A stretch of DNA of 64,000 nucleotides from Symsagittifera roscoffensis (Eukaryota > Xenacoelomorpha > Acoela > Convolutidae): assembly GCF_963678635.1 (NCBI RefSeq), contig NC_087070.1, forward strand, positions 2,347,289 to 2,411,288. Direction: 5' to 3'. The notes beneath the pieces were generated by a model. The model searched no databases. It had not been told where the DNA came from and saw only the letters and a list, made by a program, of their open reading frames with translations. The position numbers and the translations under genes are program-made. Below are positions 1 through 13,199 of the stretch, in pieces. Within the stretch, counting starts at the first letter, position 1, and each line of letters starts with the position of its first letter.

Positions 1-504
1 ATAAACAAAATTCGCACTCATAATCTATATGTAGAAATTTTTAACAGCTGGCAATTCTTAACAAGGCATAGGCAATTAGAATAAGCTTGCTCTGCTTCGC
101 TCCGCTGCGCTTACATCCGGCGCGAGAGGAACTGCGCGTCAACCAGCGTTTCCTGCGCTACTGTTGTCTCACGGTTGCTGCCAATAGACCCTACTGTTTG
201 ATTTAACTGTTTTATAGCTTTCTGCTTTCGAGGTAACGAATTTGTCTTAGCCCCAAACAATTAACTTATATACAGCTCAGATATACATCTGTAGGTTATC
301 TCGTGATGGTCCTGTAAATGATCAGCAATTATGCTGGTCTAGCTAATTGTGCATTAAAAAAAACCTATATACTTCTGCTACTGTGTTGAAAAATTCTGCT
401 GTTTGCATCTGTTTTAAAGTTTTGCGAGCAAACACAGACAAACCTTACGAGGCCAAACTGTGTTTTATGTACATTGTAAGTGAGTTCCGCAACAGTCCTA
501 AATC

Positions 505-1675
505 AAATTTGTCGCGGAATCCGCAGCATTGCTACATTTCTCTGATCTTCTTTGCTGTTTTGGATTCCACTAACAAACACCTAAAACACTGTACTGTTCA
601 AAATCACTCCAAAAATAGACATATTTGCGGATTCAATAACCGTACTTGCTGAATCCAGAACAGTTTGTGAAATCCGCAAACAAATAATATGAATTGTGTA
701 CAGTTGAACTGAGTTGTTGAGGAATCCGCAAACTGTACTTGAAAGGGCAAATTGTAAGTGGAATCCACATTTTGTTTGCGGATTCCTTCTACAGATATGT
801 ATTTGTAGTTTTGTGCATTATCAGCATTCTGTACATTTGAGACGGGGCAGTTCCTTAATATAAGACAGTCAGCGCTCTAAAGTGTAGAATAAATGTGAGT
901 TAGCTATTCAGAAAAATTTGTCCATTGGCTAACTCAAGATTTCACTCTGTCATCTCGACCTAAGTACAATGTTCATAAAATGAATTCACGCTACCAAATA
1001 CTGAATCTCAAATACTCAACCCCAATTACTAATCCTCAATTACTGAATCCCAAATACTGACCTAATTCGGCAACATCTCTTCAAGACTCTGTCATTTCAT
1101 CTGAAATACATTCTTCATGATTTGATTTCATGCTCCCAAATACTGAATCTCAAATACAAAATCCCAAATTATGAATCTAAAATACTGACCTAATTTGGCG
1201 AAATGTCAACCCAATAATGAATAAACCCAATTAGTGAATAAACCCAAGGTATTTATTCGGTGTTAAGTTTCAAAAACAAAGATCCCAAAAATTGCTTGCA
1301 AATACTAAAGTGTGGCAGCCATCAATTTATTTAGGCAATGTTGTGAAATTTGTTCGTAGATTCCGCTGACAATGATTGAGTCTTTGCTTTTAAACTCTGC
1401 AAGTGCATATGCAAGTTCTGTAGTAAACAAATTTCTGAATTCCCTTCAGTTTGCGGAATCCGTTTACTTTTGCGGATTCCGCTTACATCTGCGTATTCCA
1501 CTTACATTTTGCGGAATCCATTTACAATTGCGGAATCCAGAACAACTAGCTATATTTTTTTGTTGCGGAAGCCACAATAAATTAAAAGTGCCGACAATGT
1601 TTACGTTACAAACTTATATATGCGGAATCCACGTAAATCTTGTAAGTGGAATCCTTTAAATACTTGTCTCTGGAA
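505..1675. repeat. interspersed GCGGAATCC / GGATTCCGC motif repeats
   Basis: The 9-bp motif GCGGAATCC or its reverse complement, with close variants, recurs at least twelve times. Copies lie near 511, 625, 672, 725 and 778 and are dense at about 1449-1662. Between copies there is T- and A-rich spacer containing TTACATTT or TTGTAAGTGG. Copies occur in both orientations, so neighbouring ones can pair as inverted repeats. This family is unrelated to the 22-bp satellite that begins just downstream. Confidence 0.6.
976..1240. repeat. minisatellite, CCCAAATACTGAAT-like units
   Basis: Degenerate units of about 13-15 bp of the type CCAAATACTGAATCTCAAA recur in two clusters, about 988-1070 and 1135-1230. 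Both clusters are followed by a shared segment beginning GACCTAATT(C/T)GGC. The pattern suggests one minisatellite cluster that was duplicated once and then diverged. No coding content is visible. Confidence 0.6.
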
Positions 1676-4600
1676 TCAAGGAACACACAGACACAAAATT
1701 TTGCGCCTATCCAGTGCACAGTTTGGCCTCGTATTAAAAATTCAGTTCTCGATCTGCTCTTTTCAAGTTTCGACCGTGCTCGAGGTATGTTTTGATCATG
1801 CTCAAGATATTAATAGACGTGCTCGATGTATGTTTTGACCTTGCTCGAGGTAAATTTTGACCGTGATCGAGGTAGGCTTCGACCACAATTGAGGAATGAT
1901 TCGATCGTGCTCGAGTTGAGATTAGACCGAGAACGTGCTCGAGGCTCATTTTGCCTTGCTCGAGGTAAGTTTCGACCGTGCTCGAGGTTTTTTTCGACCA
2001 GCTCGCGGTATGGTTCGACCAAGCCCCAGGAACGTTCCAACCGTAATCGAAGAAGGCTTCGACTGTAATTGAGGAATGGTACGACCGTGCTCGAGTTGCG
2101 ATTTGGCCGTGCTCGAGGTATGGTTAGATCATGCTAGAGGTATGTTTCGACCGTGCTCGAGGTAGGCTTCGCCCGTGATTGAGGAATGTTCCGACCGTGC
2201 GATCAGTTGAATTTCATGCATGCTGATGGTTTTTTTTATCTTGCTCGAGATTTTTCTGACCGTGTTCGAGGCATGCATCGACCGTCGTCGAAGTATGATT
2301 AGACAAAGCATGAAGTATGTTTCGACCGCGCTCGAGGTATGTACCGACGGTGCTCGAGGTATTTTTCGACCGTGCTCGACGTAGTTTCTAACTGTGATTG
2401 AGGAAATTTTGGACCGTGCTCGATTTAGGATTCGACTGTGCTTGAGGATTGTTTCGCCTTGCTCGAGGTATGTTTCGACCAAGCTCGAGCAATGTTTCGA
2501 ATGTGCTCGAGAAATGGCTAGATCATGCTCGAGGTTCGTTTCCACCGTGCTCGAGCTAAGCTTCGACCGTGATTGAGGAATGATGCGACCTGCGATCAGT
2601 TGAAATTCATGTGTGCTCCGGGTACTTTTCACATTGCTCGATGTTTTTTGACCTTGTTCGAGGTACGCGTGTGACTGTCCTCGAAGTATGCCTAGAACGC
2701 GTTCAGAACACGCTCGAACCTATTTTTGGACCGTGCTGGAGGTAGTCTTCAACCGTGATTGAGGAGTGTTTTGACCGCGTTCGAGCCAAAATTCGACAGT
2801 GCTTGAGGTATGTTTCGCCTCGCTCGAGGTATGTTTCGACCGTGTTCGAAGCATGATTCGACCGTGCTCGAGATATGGTTTGACCAAGCTAGAGGTATAT
2901 TTCGACCGTGCTCGAGGTAGGCTTCGACCGTGTTTGAGGAATGTTGCGACTGTGCGATCAGTTAGAAGTCATGCGTGCTCCAGGTATTTTTCACCTTGCT
3001 CGACGTTTTTCTGACCGTGTTCGAGGCATGCTTCGATCGTCCTCGAAGTATGATTTGACATAGCTCGAAGTATGTTTCGACCGTGATTGAGGAGTGTTTT
3101 GACCGTGCTCGAGTCAAATTTCGACCGTGCTTGAGGTATTTTTCGACCGTGCTTGAGTTATCTTTCGACCGCGCTCAAGGTATGTATCGGCGGTGCTCGA
3201 GGTCTGTTTCGACCGTGCTCGAGGTATTTTTCGACCGTGATTGAGGAATGTTGCGACCTGCGATCAGTTAAAACTCATGCGTGCTTCAAGTATTTTTCAC
3301 CTTGCTTGATGTTTTTTGACCTTGCTCGAAGCACGCTTGGACTGCTCTCGAAATATGCCTCGAACACGGTCAAAACACGCTCGAACCTATTTTTCGACAG
3401 AGCTGGAGGTAGTCTTCAACCGTGATTGAGGGGTGTTTTGGCCGTGTTCGAGCCGAAATTCGACAGTGCTTGAGGTATGTTTCGCCTCGCTCGAGGTATG
3501 CTTCGGCCTTGCTCGAGTTATGGTTGGACCATGCTAGAGGTATGTTTCGACCGTGATTGAGGAGTGTTTTGACCGTGCTCGAGTCAAAATTCGACCGGGC
3601 TTGAGGTATGTTTCGCCTCACTCGATATATTTTTCGACCGTGCTGAAAGCATACTTCGACCTTGCTCGAGGTATGGTTGGACCATGCTAGAGGTATGTTT
3701 CGACCGTGATTGAGGAGTGTTTTGACCGTGTTCGAGCCAAAATTCGACAGTGCTTGAGGTATGTTTCGCCTCGCTCGAGGTATGTTTCGACCGTGTTCGA
3801 AGCAGGCTTCGACCGTGCTCGAGGTTTGGTTGGACCATGCTCGAGGTCTGTTTCGACCGTGCTCGAGGTGTTTTTCGACCGGGCTCGAGGTAGTCTTCAA
3901 CCGTGATTGTGGAAATTTTTGACCGTGCTCGAGTTACTATTCGACTGTGCTTGAGGTTTGTTTCGCCTTGCTCGAGGTATGGTTCGATCATGCTCGAGGT
4001 ACTTTCCGGCCGTGCTCGAGGTATGTTTTGAACGTGCTCGAGTTGCGATTTGGCCGTGCCCGAGGTATGTTTTGCCTCGCTCGATGTATGTTTCGACCAA
4101 GCTCGAGCTATGTTTCGAATTTGCTCGAGAAATGGCTGGATCGTGCTCGAGGTATGTTTCGACCGTGATTGAGGAGTGTTTTGACCGTGGTCGAGCCAAA
4201 ATTCGACAGTGCTTGAGGTATGTTTCGCCTCGCTCGAGGTATGCTTCGACCGTGCTCGAAGCATGCTTCGACCTTGCTCGAGGTAAGATTGGACCATGCT
4301 CGAAGTATGGTTGGACCATGCTAGAGGTATGTTTCGACCGTGATTGTGGAGTGTTTTGACCGTGCTCGAGTTAACTTTCGACTGTGCTTGAGGTTTGTTT
4401 CGCCTTGCTCGAGGTATAGTTCGATCAAGTTCGAGAAACTTTCCGACCGTGCTCTAGTTTGTTTTGAACGTGCTCGAGTTGCGATTTGGCGTTGCCCGAG
4501 GTATGTTTTGCCTCGCTCGATGTATGTTTCGACCAAGCTCGAGCTATGTTTCGAATGTGCTCAAGAAATGGCTAGATCGTGCTCGAGGTATGTTTCGACC

Positions 4601-7089
4601 GTCCTCGAGGTAAGCTTCGACCGTGATTGATGAATGTTGCGATCTGAGATCAGTTAAAACTCATGCATGCTCCAGGTATCTTTCACCTTGCTCGATGTTT
4701 TTGACCTATTTTTCAACAGAGCTGGAGATAGTCTTCAAAAGTGATTGAGGAATGTTTTGACAGTGTTCGAGACGAAGTTCGACAGTGCTTGAGGTATGTT
4801 TCGCCTCGCTCGAGGTATGTTTCGACTGGGCTCGAAGCATGCTTCGACCGTGCTCGAGGTATGGTTCGATATTGCTAGAGGTAATTTTCGACCGTGCTCG
4901 AGGTATAGTTCGACAGTCCTCGAGTTTTGTTTCGATCGTGTTCGAGGTATCTTTTGACCGTGTTCAAGGTACATTTAGATCGTGTTCGACGGTGATTGAG
5001 GAATGGTTCGACCGTGCTCGAGCTACGACTCGGCCGTGTTCGAGGTATGTTTAGCCTTGCTCGATGTATGTTCCGACCAAGCTCGAGCTATGTTTCGAAT
5101 GTGCTCGAGAAATGGCTAGATCGTGCGCCAGATATGTTTCGACCGTCATCGAGTTAGCTTCGACAGTGATTGAGGAAGGTTGCGACCTGCGATCAGTTAA
5201 AATTCATGCGCGCTCCATGTATTTTTCACCTAGCTCGATGTTTTTTGACCTTGTTCGAGGCATGCTTAGATTGTATTCGAAGTATGCCTCGAACACGGTC
5301 AGAACACGCTTGAACCTATTTTTCGACAGCACTGGAGGTAGTCTTCAACCGTGGAAGAGGAGTGTTTTGACCGTGTTTGAGCAAAAACTCGACAGTGCTT
5401 GAGGTATGTTTCGCCTCGCTCGAGGTATGTTTCGACCGTGTTCGAAGCATGCTTCGACCGTGCTCGAGGTATGGTTGGACCATGCTAGAGGTATCTTTCG
5501 ACCGTGCTCGAGGAGTGTTTTGACCGTGCTCGAGTCAAATTTCCACCGTGCTTGAGGTATGTTTAACCTTACTCGAGGTATGTTTCGATCATGCTCGAGG
5601 TAATTATCGACCGTGCTCGAAGAATGTTTCGACAGTGCTCGAGGCTTGTTTCGACCGTGCTCGAATCAGTGTTCAACCGTGATTGAGGAGTGTTTTGACC
5701 GTGTTTGAGCCAAAGTTTGATAGTGCTTGAGGTATGTTTCGCCTCGCTCGACGTATGCTTCGACCGTGCTCGAAGCATGCTTCGACCTTGCTCGAGGTAT
5801 GGTTTGACCATGCTAGGGGTATGTTTCGACCGTGATTGAAGAGTGTTTTGTCCGTGCTCGAGTCAAATTTTGGCCGTGCTTGAGGTAAGTTTCGCCTTAC
5901 TCGAGGTATGTTTCGACTGTTCTCGAAGCATGCTTCGACCGTGCTCGAGGTATGGTTCGACCATGTTCGAGGAAATTTTCGACCGTGCTCGAGGTATGTT
6001 TTGACAGTGCTCGAGTTTTGTTTCGGTCGTGTTCGAGGTATCTTTTGACCGTGTTCAAGTATATATATTTAGATCGCGTTCGACGGTGATTGAGGAATGG
6101 TTCGACCGTGCTCGAGCTACGACTCAGCCGTGTTTGAGTCATGCTTCGCCTTACTCGAGGTATGTTTCGACTGTGCTCGAAGCATGGTTCGACCTTGCTC
6201 GAGTTATGGTTTGACCGTGATTGAGGAGTGTTTTGACCGCGTGTGAGCCAAAATTCGACAGTGCTTAAGGTATGTTTCGCCTCGCTCGAGGTATGCTTTG
6301 ACCGTGCTCGAAGCATGCTTCGACCTTGCCCGAAGTATGGTTGGACCATGCTAGAGGTATGTTTCGACCGTGGTTGAGGAGTGTTTTGACCGTGCTCGAG
6401 TCAAAGTTTGACCGTGCTTGAGTTATGTTTCGCCTTACTCGAGGTATGTTTCGACTGGGCTCGAGGTATGTTTCGAACGTGCTCGAGGTATGTTTCGACC
6501 GTGCTCGTGATATGTTTCGAACGTGCTCGAGGTCTGTTTCGACCGTGCTCGAGGTATTTTTTGGACGTGCTCGAGGTAGTCTTCAGCCGTGGTTGTGGAC
6601 CGTGCTCGAGGTATGTTTGGACCGTGCTCGTGATATGTTTCGACTGTGCTCGAAGCATGGTTCGACCTTGCTCGAGTTATGGTTTGACCAAGCTCGAGGA
6701 AATTTTCGACCGTGCTCGAGTTATCTTTCGACAGGTATGTATCGACGGTGCTCGAGGTCTGTTTCGATCGTGTTCGAGGTATCTTTTGACCGTGTTCATG
6801 TATTTTTAGATCGTGTTCGACGGTGATTGAGGAATGGTTCGACCGTGCTCGAGCTACGACTCGGCCGTGTTCGAGGTATGTTTAGCCTTGCTCGAAGTAC
6901 GTTTCGACCGTGTTCCCGCAGGTATTTTTAACCGTTCTCGAGGTATGTTTCGATCAGGCCCGACATATGTTTCGACCGTGCTCGAGGTTTGTTTCGACAG
7001 TGCTCGAGTTTTGTTTCGATCGTGTTCGAGGTATCTTTTGACCGTGTTCAAGTATATATATTTAGATCGCGTTCGACGGTGATTGAGGA

Positions 7090-9480
7090 ATGGTTCGACC
7101 GTGCTCGAGCTACGACTCAGCCGTGTTTGATGTATGCTTTGCCTTACTCGAGGTATGTTTCGACTGTGCTCGAAGCATGGTTCGACCTTGCTCGAGTTAT
7201 GGTTTGACCAAGCTCGTGGAAATTTTCGACCGTGCTCGAGTTATCATTCGACAGTGCTCGAGGTTTGTTTCGACAGTGCTCGAGGTAGTGTTCAACCGTG
7301 ATTGAGGAGTGTTTTGACCGTGTGCGAGCCAAAATTCGACAGTGCTTAAGGTATGTTTCGCCTCGCTCGAGGTATACTTTGACTGTGCTCGAAGCATGCT
7401 TCAACCTTGCTCGAAGTATGGTTGGACCATGCTAGAGGTTTGTTTCGACCGTGGTTGAGGAGTGTTTTGACCGTGCTCCAGTCAAAGTTTGACCGTGCTT
7501 GAGGTATGTTTCGCCTTACTCGAGGTATGTTTCGACTGGGCTCGAGGTATGTTTCGAACGTGCTCGTGATATGTTTCGAACGTGCTCGAGGTCTGTTTTG
7601 ACCGTGCTCGAGGTATTTTTTGGCCGTGCTCGAGGTAGTCTTCAGCCGTGGATGTGGAGTGTTTTGATCGTGCTTGAGGTATGTTTCGCCTTACTTGAGG
7701 TATGTTTCGACTGTGCTCGAGGTATGTTTCGACCGTGCTCGAGGTATGTTTCGACCGTGCTCGTGATATGTTTCGACCGCGCTCGAGGTATGTATCGACG
7801 GTGCTCGAGGTCTGTTTCGATCGTGTTCGAGGTATCTTCTGACCGTGTTCATGTATTTTTAGATCGTGTTCGACGGTGATTGAGGAATGGTTCGACCGTG
7901 CTCGAGCTACGACTCAGCCGTGTTTGATGTATGCTTTGCCTTACTCGAGGTATGTTTCGACTGTGCTCGAAGCATGGTTCGACCTTGCTCGAGTTATGGT
8001 TTGACCAAGCTCGTGGAAATTTTCGACCGTGCTCGAGGTATCATTCGACAGTGCTCGAGGTTTGTTTCGACAGTGCTCGAGGTAGTGTTCAACCGTGATT
8101 GAGGAGTGTTTTGACCGTGTGCGAGCCAAAATTCGACAGTGCTTAAGGTATGTTTCGCCTCGCTCGAGGTATACTTTGACCGTGCTCGAAGCATGCTTCA
8201 ACCTTGCTCGAAGTATGGTTGGACCATGCTAGAGGTTTGTTTCGACCGTGGTTGAGGAGTGTTTTGACCGTGCTCGAGTCAAAGTTTGACCGTGCTTGAG
8301 GTATGTTTCGCCTTACTCGAGGTATGTTTCGACTGGGCTCGAGGTATGTTTCGAACGTGCTCGTGATATGTTTCGAACGTGCTCGAGGTCTGTTTTGACC
8401 GTGCTCGAGGTATTTTTTGGCCGTGCTCGAGGTAGTCTTCAGCCGTGGTTGTGGAGTGTTTTGATCGTGCTTGAGGTATGTTTCGCCTTACTTGAGGTAT
8501 GTTTCGACTGTGCTCGAGGTATGTTTCGACCGTGCTCGAGGTATGTTTCGACCGTGCTCGTGATATGTTTCGACCGCGCTCGAGGTATGTATCGACGGTG
8601 CTCGAGGTCTGTTTCGATCGTGTTCGAGGTATCTTCTGACCGTGTTCATGTATTTTTAGATCGTGTTCGACGGTGATTGAGGAATGGTTCGACCGTGCTC
8701 GAGCTACGACTCAGCCGTGTTTGATGTATGCTTTGCCTTACTCGAGGTAAGTTTCGACTGTGCTCGAAGCATGGTTCGACCTTGCTCGAGTTATGGTTTG
8801 ACCAAGCTCGTGGAAATTTTCGACCGTGCTCGAGGTATCATTCGACAGTGCTCGAGGTTTGTTTCGACAGTGCTCGAGGTAGTGTTCAACCGTGATTGAG
8901 GAGTGTTTTGACCGTGTGCGAGCCAAAATTCGACAGTGCTTAAGGTATGTTTCGCCTCGCTCGAGGTATACTTTGACCGTGCTCGAAGCATGCTTCAACC
9001 TTGCTCGAAGTATGGTTGGACCATGCTAGAGGTTTGTTTCGACCGTGGTTGAGGAGTGTTTTGACCGTGCTCGAGTCAAAGTTTGACCGTGCTTGAGGTA
9101 TGTTTCGCCTTACTCGAGGTATGTTTCGACTGGGCTCGAGGTATGTTTCGAACGTGCTCGTGATATGTTTCGAACGTGCTCGAGGTCTGTTTTGACCGTG
9201 CTCGAGGTATTTTTTGGCCGTGCTCGAGGTAGTCTTCAGCCGTGGTTGTGGAGTGTTTTGATCGTGCTTGAGGTATGTTTCGCCTTACTTGAGGTATGTT
9301 TCGACTGTGCTCGAGGTATGTTTCGACCGTGCTCGAGGTATGTTTCGACCGTGCTCGTGATATGTTTCGACCGCGCTCGAGGTATGTATCGACGGTGCTC
9401 GAGGTCTGTTTCGATCGTGTTCGAGGTATCTTCTGACCGTGTTCATGTATTTTTAGATCGTGTTCGACGGTGATTGAGGA
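7090..9480. repeat. 797-bp higher-order repeat, three tandem copies
   Basis: Three consecutive units of 797 bp (7090-7886, 7887-8683, 8684-9480) are nearly identical, with only scattered substitutions. Each is about 36 monomers of the 22-bp satellite, including the same ordered set of variant monomers. The near-identity against diverged monomers within a unit points to recent amplification by unequal exchange or a replication-based mechanism. A fragment of the unit continues beyond 9481. Confidence 0.9.
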
Positions 9481-11190
9481 ATGGTTCGACCGTGCTCGAG
9501 CTACGACTCGGCCGTGTTCGAGGTATGTTTAGCCTTGCTCGAAGTATGTTTCGACCGTGTTCCCGCAGGTATTTTTAACCGTTCTCGAGGTATGTTTCGA
9601 TCAGGCCCGACTTACGTTTCGACCGTGCTCGAGGTATGTATCGACGGTGCTCGAGGTCTGTTTCGATCGTGTTCGCGGTATCTTTTGACCGTGTTCATGT
9701 ATTTTTAGATCGTGTTCGACGGTGATTGAGGAATGGTTCGACCGTGCTCGAGCTACGACTCGGCCGTGTTCGGGGTATGTTTAGCCTTGCTCCAAGTATG
9801 TTTCGACCGTGTTCCCGCAGGTATTTTTAACCGTGCTCGAGGTATGAATCGACGGTGCTCGAGGTCTGTTTCGATCGTGTTCGAGGTATCTTTTGACCAT
9901 GTTCATGTATTTTTAGATCGTGTTCGACGGTGATAGATGAATGGTTCGACCGTGCTCGAGGTACGACTCGGCCGTGTTCGAGGTATGTTTAGCCTTGCTC
10001 GAAGTATCTTTCGACCGTGTTCCCGTCGGTATTATTAACCGTTCTCGAGGTATGTTTCGATCAGGCCCGACTTACGTTTCGACCGTGCTCGAGGTAGGTT
10101 TCGACAGTGCTCGAGTTTGGTTTCGATCGTGTTCGAGGTATCTTTTGACCGTGTTCAAGTATATATATTTAGATCGCGTTCGACGCTGATTGAGGAACGG
10201 TTCGACCGTGCTCGAGCTACGACTCAGCCGTGTTTGAGGTATGTTTCGCCTTACTTGAGGTATGTTTCGACTGTGCTCGAGGTATGTTTCGACCGTGCTC
10301 GAGGTATGTTTCGACCGTGCTCGTGATATGTTTAGACCGCGCTCGAGGTATGTATCGACGGTGCTCGAGGTCTGTTTCGATCGTGTTCGAGGTATCTTCT
10401 GACCGTGTTCATGTATTTTTAGATCGTATTCGACGGTGATTGAGGAATGGTTCGACCGTGCTCGAGCTACGACTCGGCCGTGTTCGAGGTATGTTTAGCC
10501 TTGCTCGAAGTATGTTTCGACCGTGTTCCCGCAGGTATTTTTAACCGTTCTCGAGGTATGTTTCGATCAGGCCCGACTTACGTTTCGACCGTGCTCGAGG
10601 TATGTATCGACGGTGCTCGAGGTCTGTTTCGATCGTGTTCGAGGTATCTTTTGACCGTGTTCATGTATTTTTAGATCGTGTTCGACGGTGATTGAGGCAT
10701 GGTTCGACCGTGCTCGAGCTACGACTCGGCCGTGTTCGGGGTATGTTTAGCCTTGCTCCAAGTATGTTTCGACCGTGTTCCCGCAGGTATTTTTAACCGT
10801 TCTCGAGGTATGTTTCGATCAAGCCCGACTTACGTTTCGACCGTGCTCGAGGTATGTATCGACGGTGCTCGAGGTCTGTTTCGATCGTGTTCGAGGAATA
10901 TTTTGACCATGTTCATGTTTTTTTAGATCGTGTTTGACGGTGATTGAGGAATGGTTCGACCGTGCTCGAGCTACGACTCGGCCGTGTTCGAGGTATGTTT
11001 AGCCTTGCTCGAAGTATGTTTCGACCGTGTTCCCGTCGGTATTTTTAACCGTTCTCGAGGTATGCTTCGATCAGGCCCGACTTACGTTTCGACCGTGCTC
11101 GAAATATGTTTCGACTGTGCTCGAAGCATGGTTCGACCTTGCTCGAGTTAAGGTTTGACCAAGCTCGAGGAAATTTTCGACCGTGCTCGA
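9481..11190. repeat. 252-bp and 966-bp higher-order repeats
   Basis: Units that start with the shared segment GGTTCGACCGTGCTCGAGCT recur at 9481, 9733, 10447, 10699 and 10951, with a basic spacing of 252 bp. Longer steps follow from inserted monomers; 9481 to 10447 is 966 bp. Each unit contains a distinctive CGTGTTCCCGCAGG or CGTGTTCCCGTCGG monomer that is rare elsewhere in the window. Confidence 0.75.
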
Positions 11191-13199
11191 GTTATCTTTC
11201 GACAGTGCTCGAGGTTTGTTTCGACAGTGCTCGAGGTAGTGTTCAACCGTGATTGAGGTATGTTTCGCCTTACTTGAGGTATGTTTCGACTGGGCTCGAG
11301 GTATGCTTTGACCGTGCGCAGGTATGCAGTGTTCAGCCATGATTGAGAAAGGGTTAGACCGTGCTTGCGTTAGGATTCGACCGAGATATGTTTAGCATTG
11401 CTCGAAATATGTTTAGCATTGCTCGAAGTATGTTTTAACCGTGTTCGAGGCATGCTTCGACCGTGCTCGGATTATGGTTCGAACATGCTCTAATTATTTT
11501 TTGACCGTGCTCGAGGTATGTTTTGACAGTGCTCGAGTTAAGATTCGACCGTGCTCGAGGTATGTTTAGCCTTGATCGAGGTTTTTTACAACAGAGTTCG
11601 AGGTATGTTTCGACCTTGCTCGAGTTAGGCTTCGACCATGATTGAGGAGTGGTTCGACCGTGCTCAAGTTACGATTCGGCAGTGTTTGAGGTTTGATTAG
11701 CCTTGCTCGAAGTATGTTTTTACCGTGTTCGAGGCATGCTTTGACCGTGCTCGAGGTAGGGTTGACATTGCTTGAGGTATTTTCGTTCTCGAGGTACGTT
11801 TCGACCGTGCTCGAGTTAGGTTTCGACCGTGCTCGAGGTTTGTTTCGAGTTATAATTCGACCTTGCTCGTTGTAGGCTTCAACCGTGATTGAGGAAAGTT
11901 TCGACCGTGCTCGAGTTTGGCTTTGACTGTGGCCGAGGAGTGGTTTGACCCTGCTCAAGTTACAAATCAGCTGTGCTCGAGGTATGTTTAACCTTGCTCG
12001 AGGTATGTGTGACCGTGCTCGAGATATTTTTGATCGTTCTCGAGGTATGTTTCGACTGTGCTCGAGTTTTGTTTCGACGGTGCTCGAGGTATCTTCGACC
12101 GTGCTTGAGTTATGTCTCGACTGTGCTTGAGTTATTGTCCAACCTGCCGAGATTTGTTTCAACCGTGCTCGAGTTTTGTTTCGACCGTGGTCGAGTTATG
12201 TTTCGACAGTGCTCGAGATTTGATTCGATCATGCACGATTTATGTTTGACCGTGCTCGAGGTTTGTTTTGACCGTGCTCGAGTTATATATCGACCGTGCT
12301 CGAGTTATTTTTCGACAGTGCTCGAGATTTGATTCGATCATGCACGACTTATGTTTGACCGTGCTCGACGTTTGTTTCGACCGTGCTCGAGTTATATTTC
12401 GACCGTGCTCGAGTTATGTTTCGACAGTGCTCGAGTTTTGATTCGATCATGTACGATTTTTGTTTGACCGTGCTCGAGGTTTGTTTCGACCGTTCTCGAG
12501 GTAAGCTTCAATCGTGCTCGAGTTAGGCTTTGACCGTGATCGAAGAGTGGTTTGACCCTACTCAATTTACGATTCGGTCTTGCTCGAGGTATGTTTCGAC
12601 CGTACTCGAAGTATGTTTAGCCTTGATCGAGGTATTTTACAACAGAGTTCGAGGTTTGTTTCGACCGTGCTCGAGGAGGATTTCGACCATGATTGACGAT
12701 TGTTTCGACCGTGCTCGAAGTATGATTCGAGCGCGCTCGAGGTTTATTTCGATCGTGCTCGAGGTTTGTTTCGACCTTGCTCGAGTTAGGCTTCGACTGT
12801 GATTGAGTAGTGGTTCGACCGTGCTCAAGTTACAATTCGGCAGTGTTTGAGGTTTGATTAGCCTTGTTCGAGGTATGTTTTGACCGTGTTCGAGGCATGC
12901 TTCGACCGTGCTCGAGGTAGGGTTGACATTGCTTGAGGTATTTTTGACCGTTCTCGAGGTACGTTCCTACCGTGCTCGAGTTATGCTTCGACCGTGTTCG
13001 ACATTTGTTTTGAACGTGCACGAGTTATAATTCGACCTTGCTCGCGTAGGCTTCAACCGTGATTGAGGAAAGTTTCGACCCTGCTCGAGTTTGGCTTTGA
13101 CCGTGATCGAGGAAAGGTTTGACCCTGCTCATGTTACAAATCGGCCGTGCTCGAGGTATGTTTAGCCTTGCTCGAGGTATGTTTCGACCGTGTTCGTGT

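Larger units (their letters stand above)
1..1765. other. AT-rich left flank, no convincing gene
   Basis: This stretch precedes the satellite array. It has no long reading frame with recognisable content. The open frames here are short, run through repeats and have no family features. It carries two small minisatellite families (annotated separately) and a GC-richer patch at about 85-150. The transition to the 22-bp satellite is abrupt at about 1766, where the first CGACCGTGCTCGAGG core appears. Confidence 0.6.
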
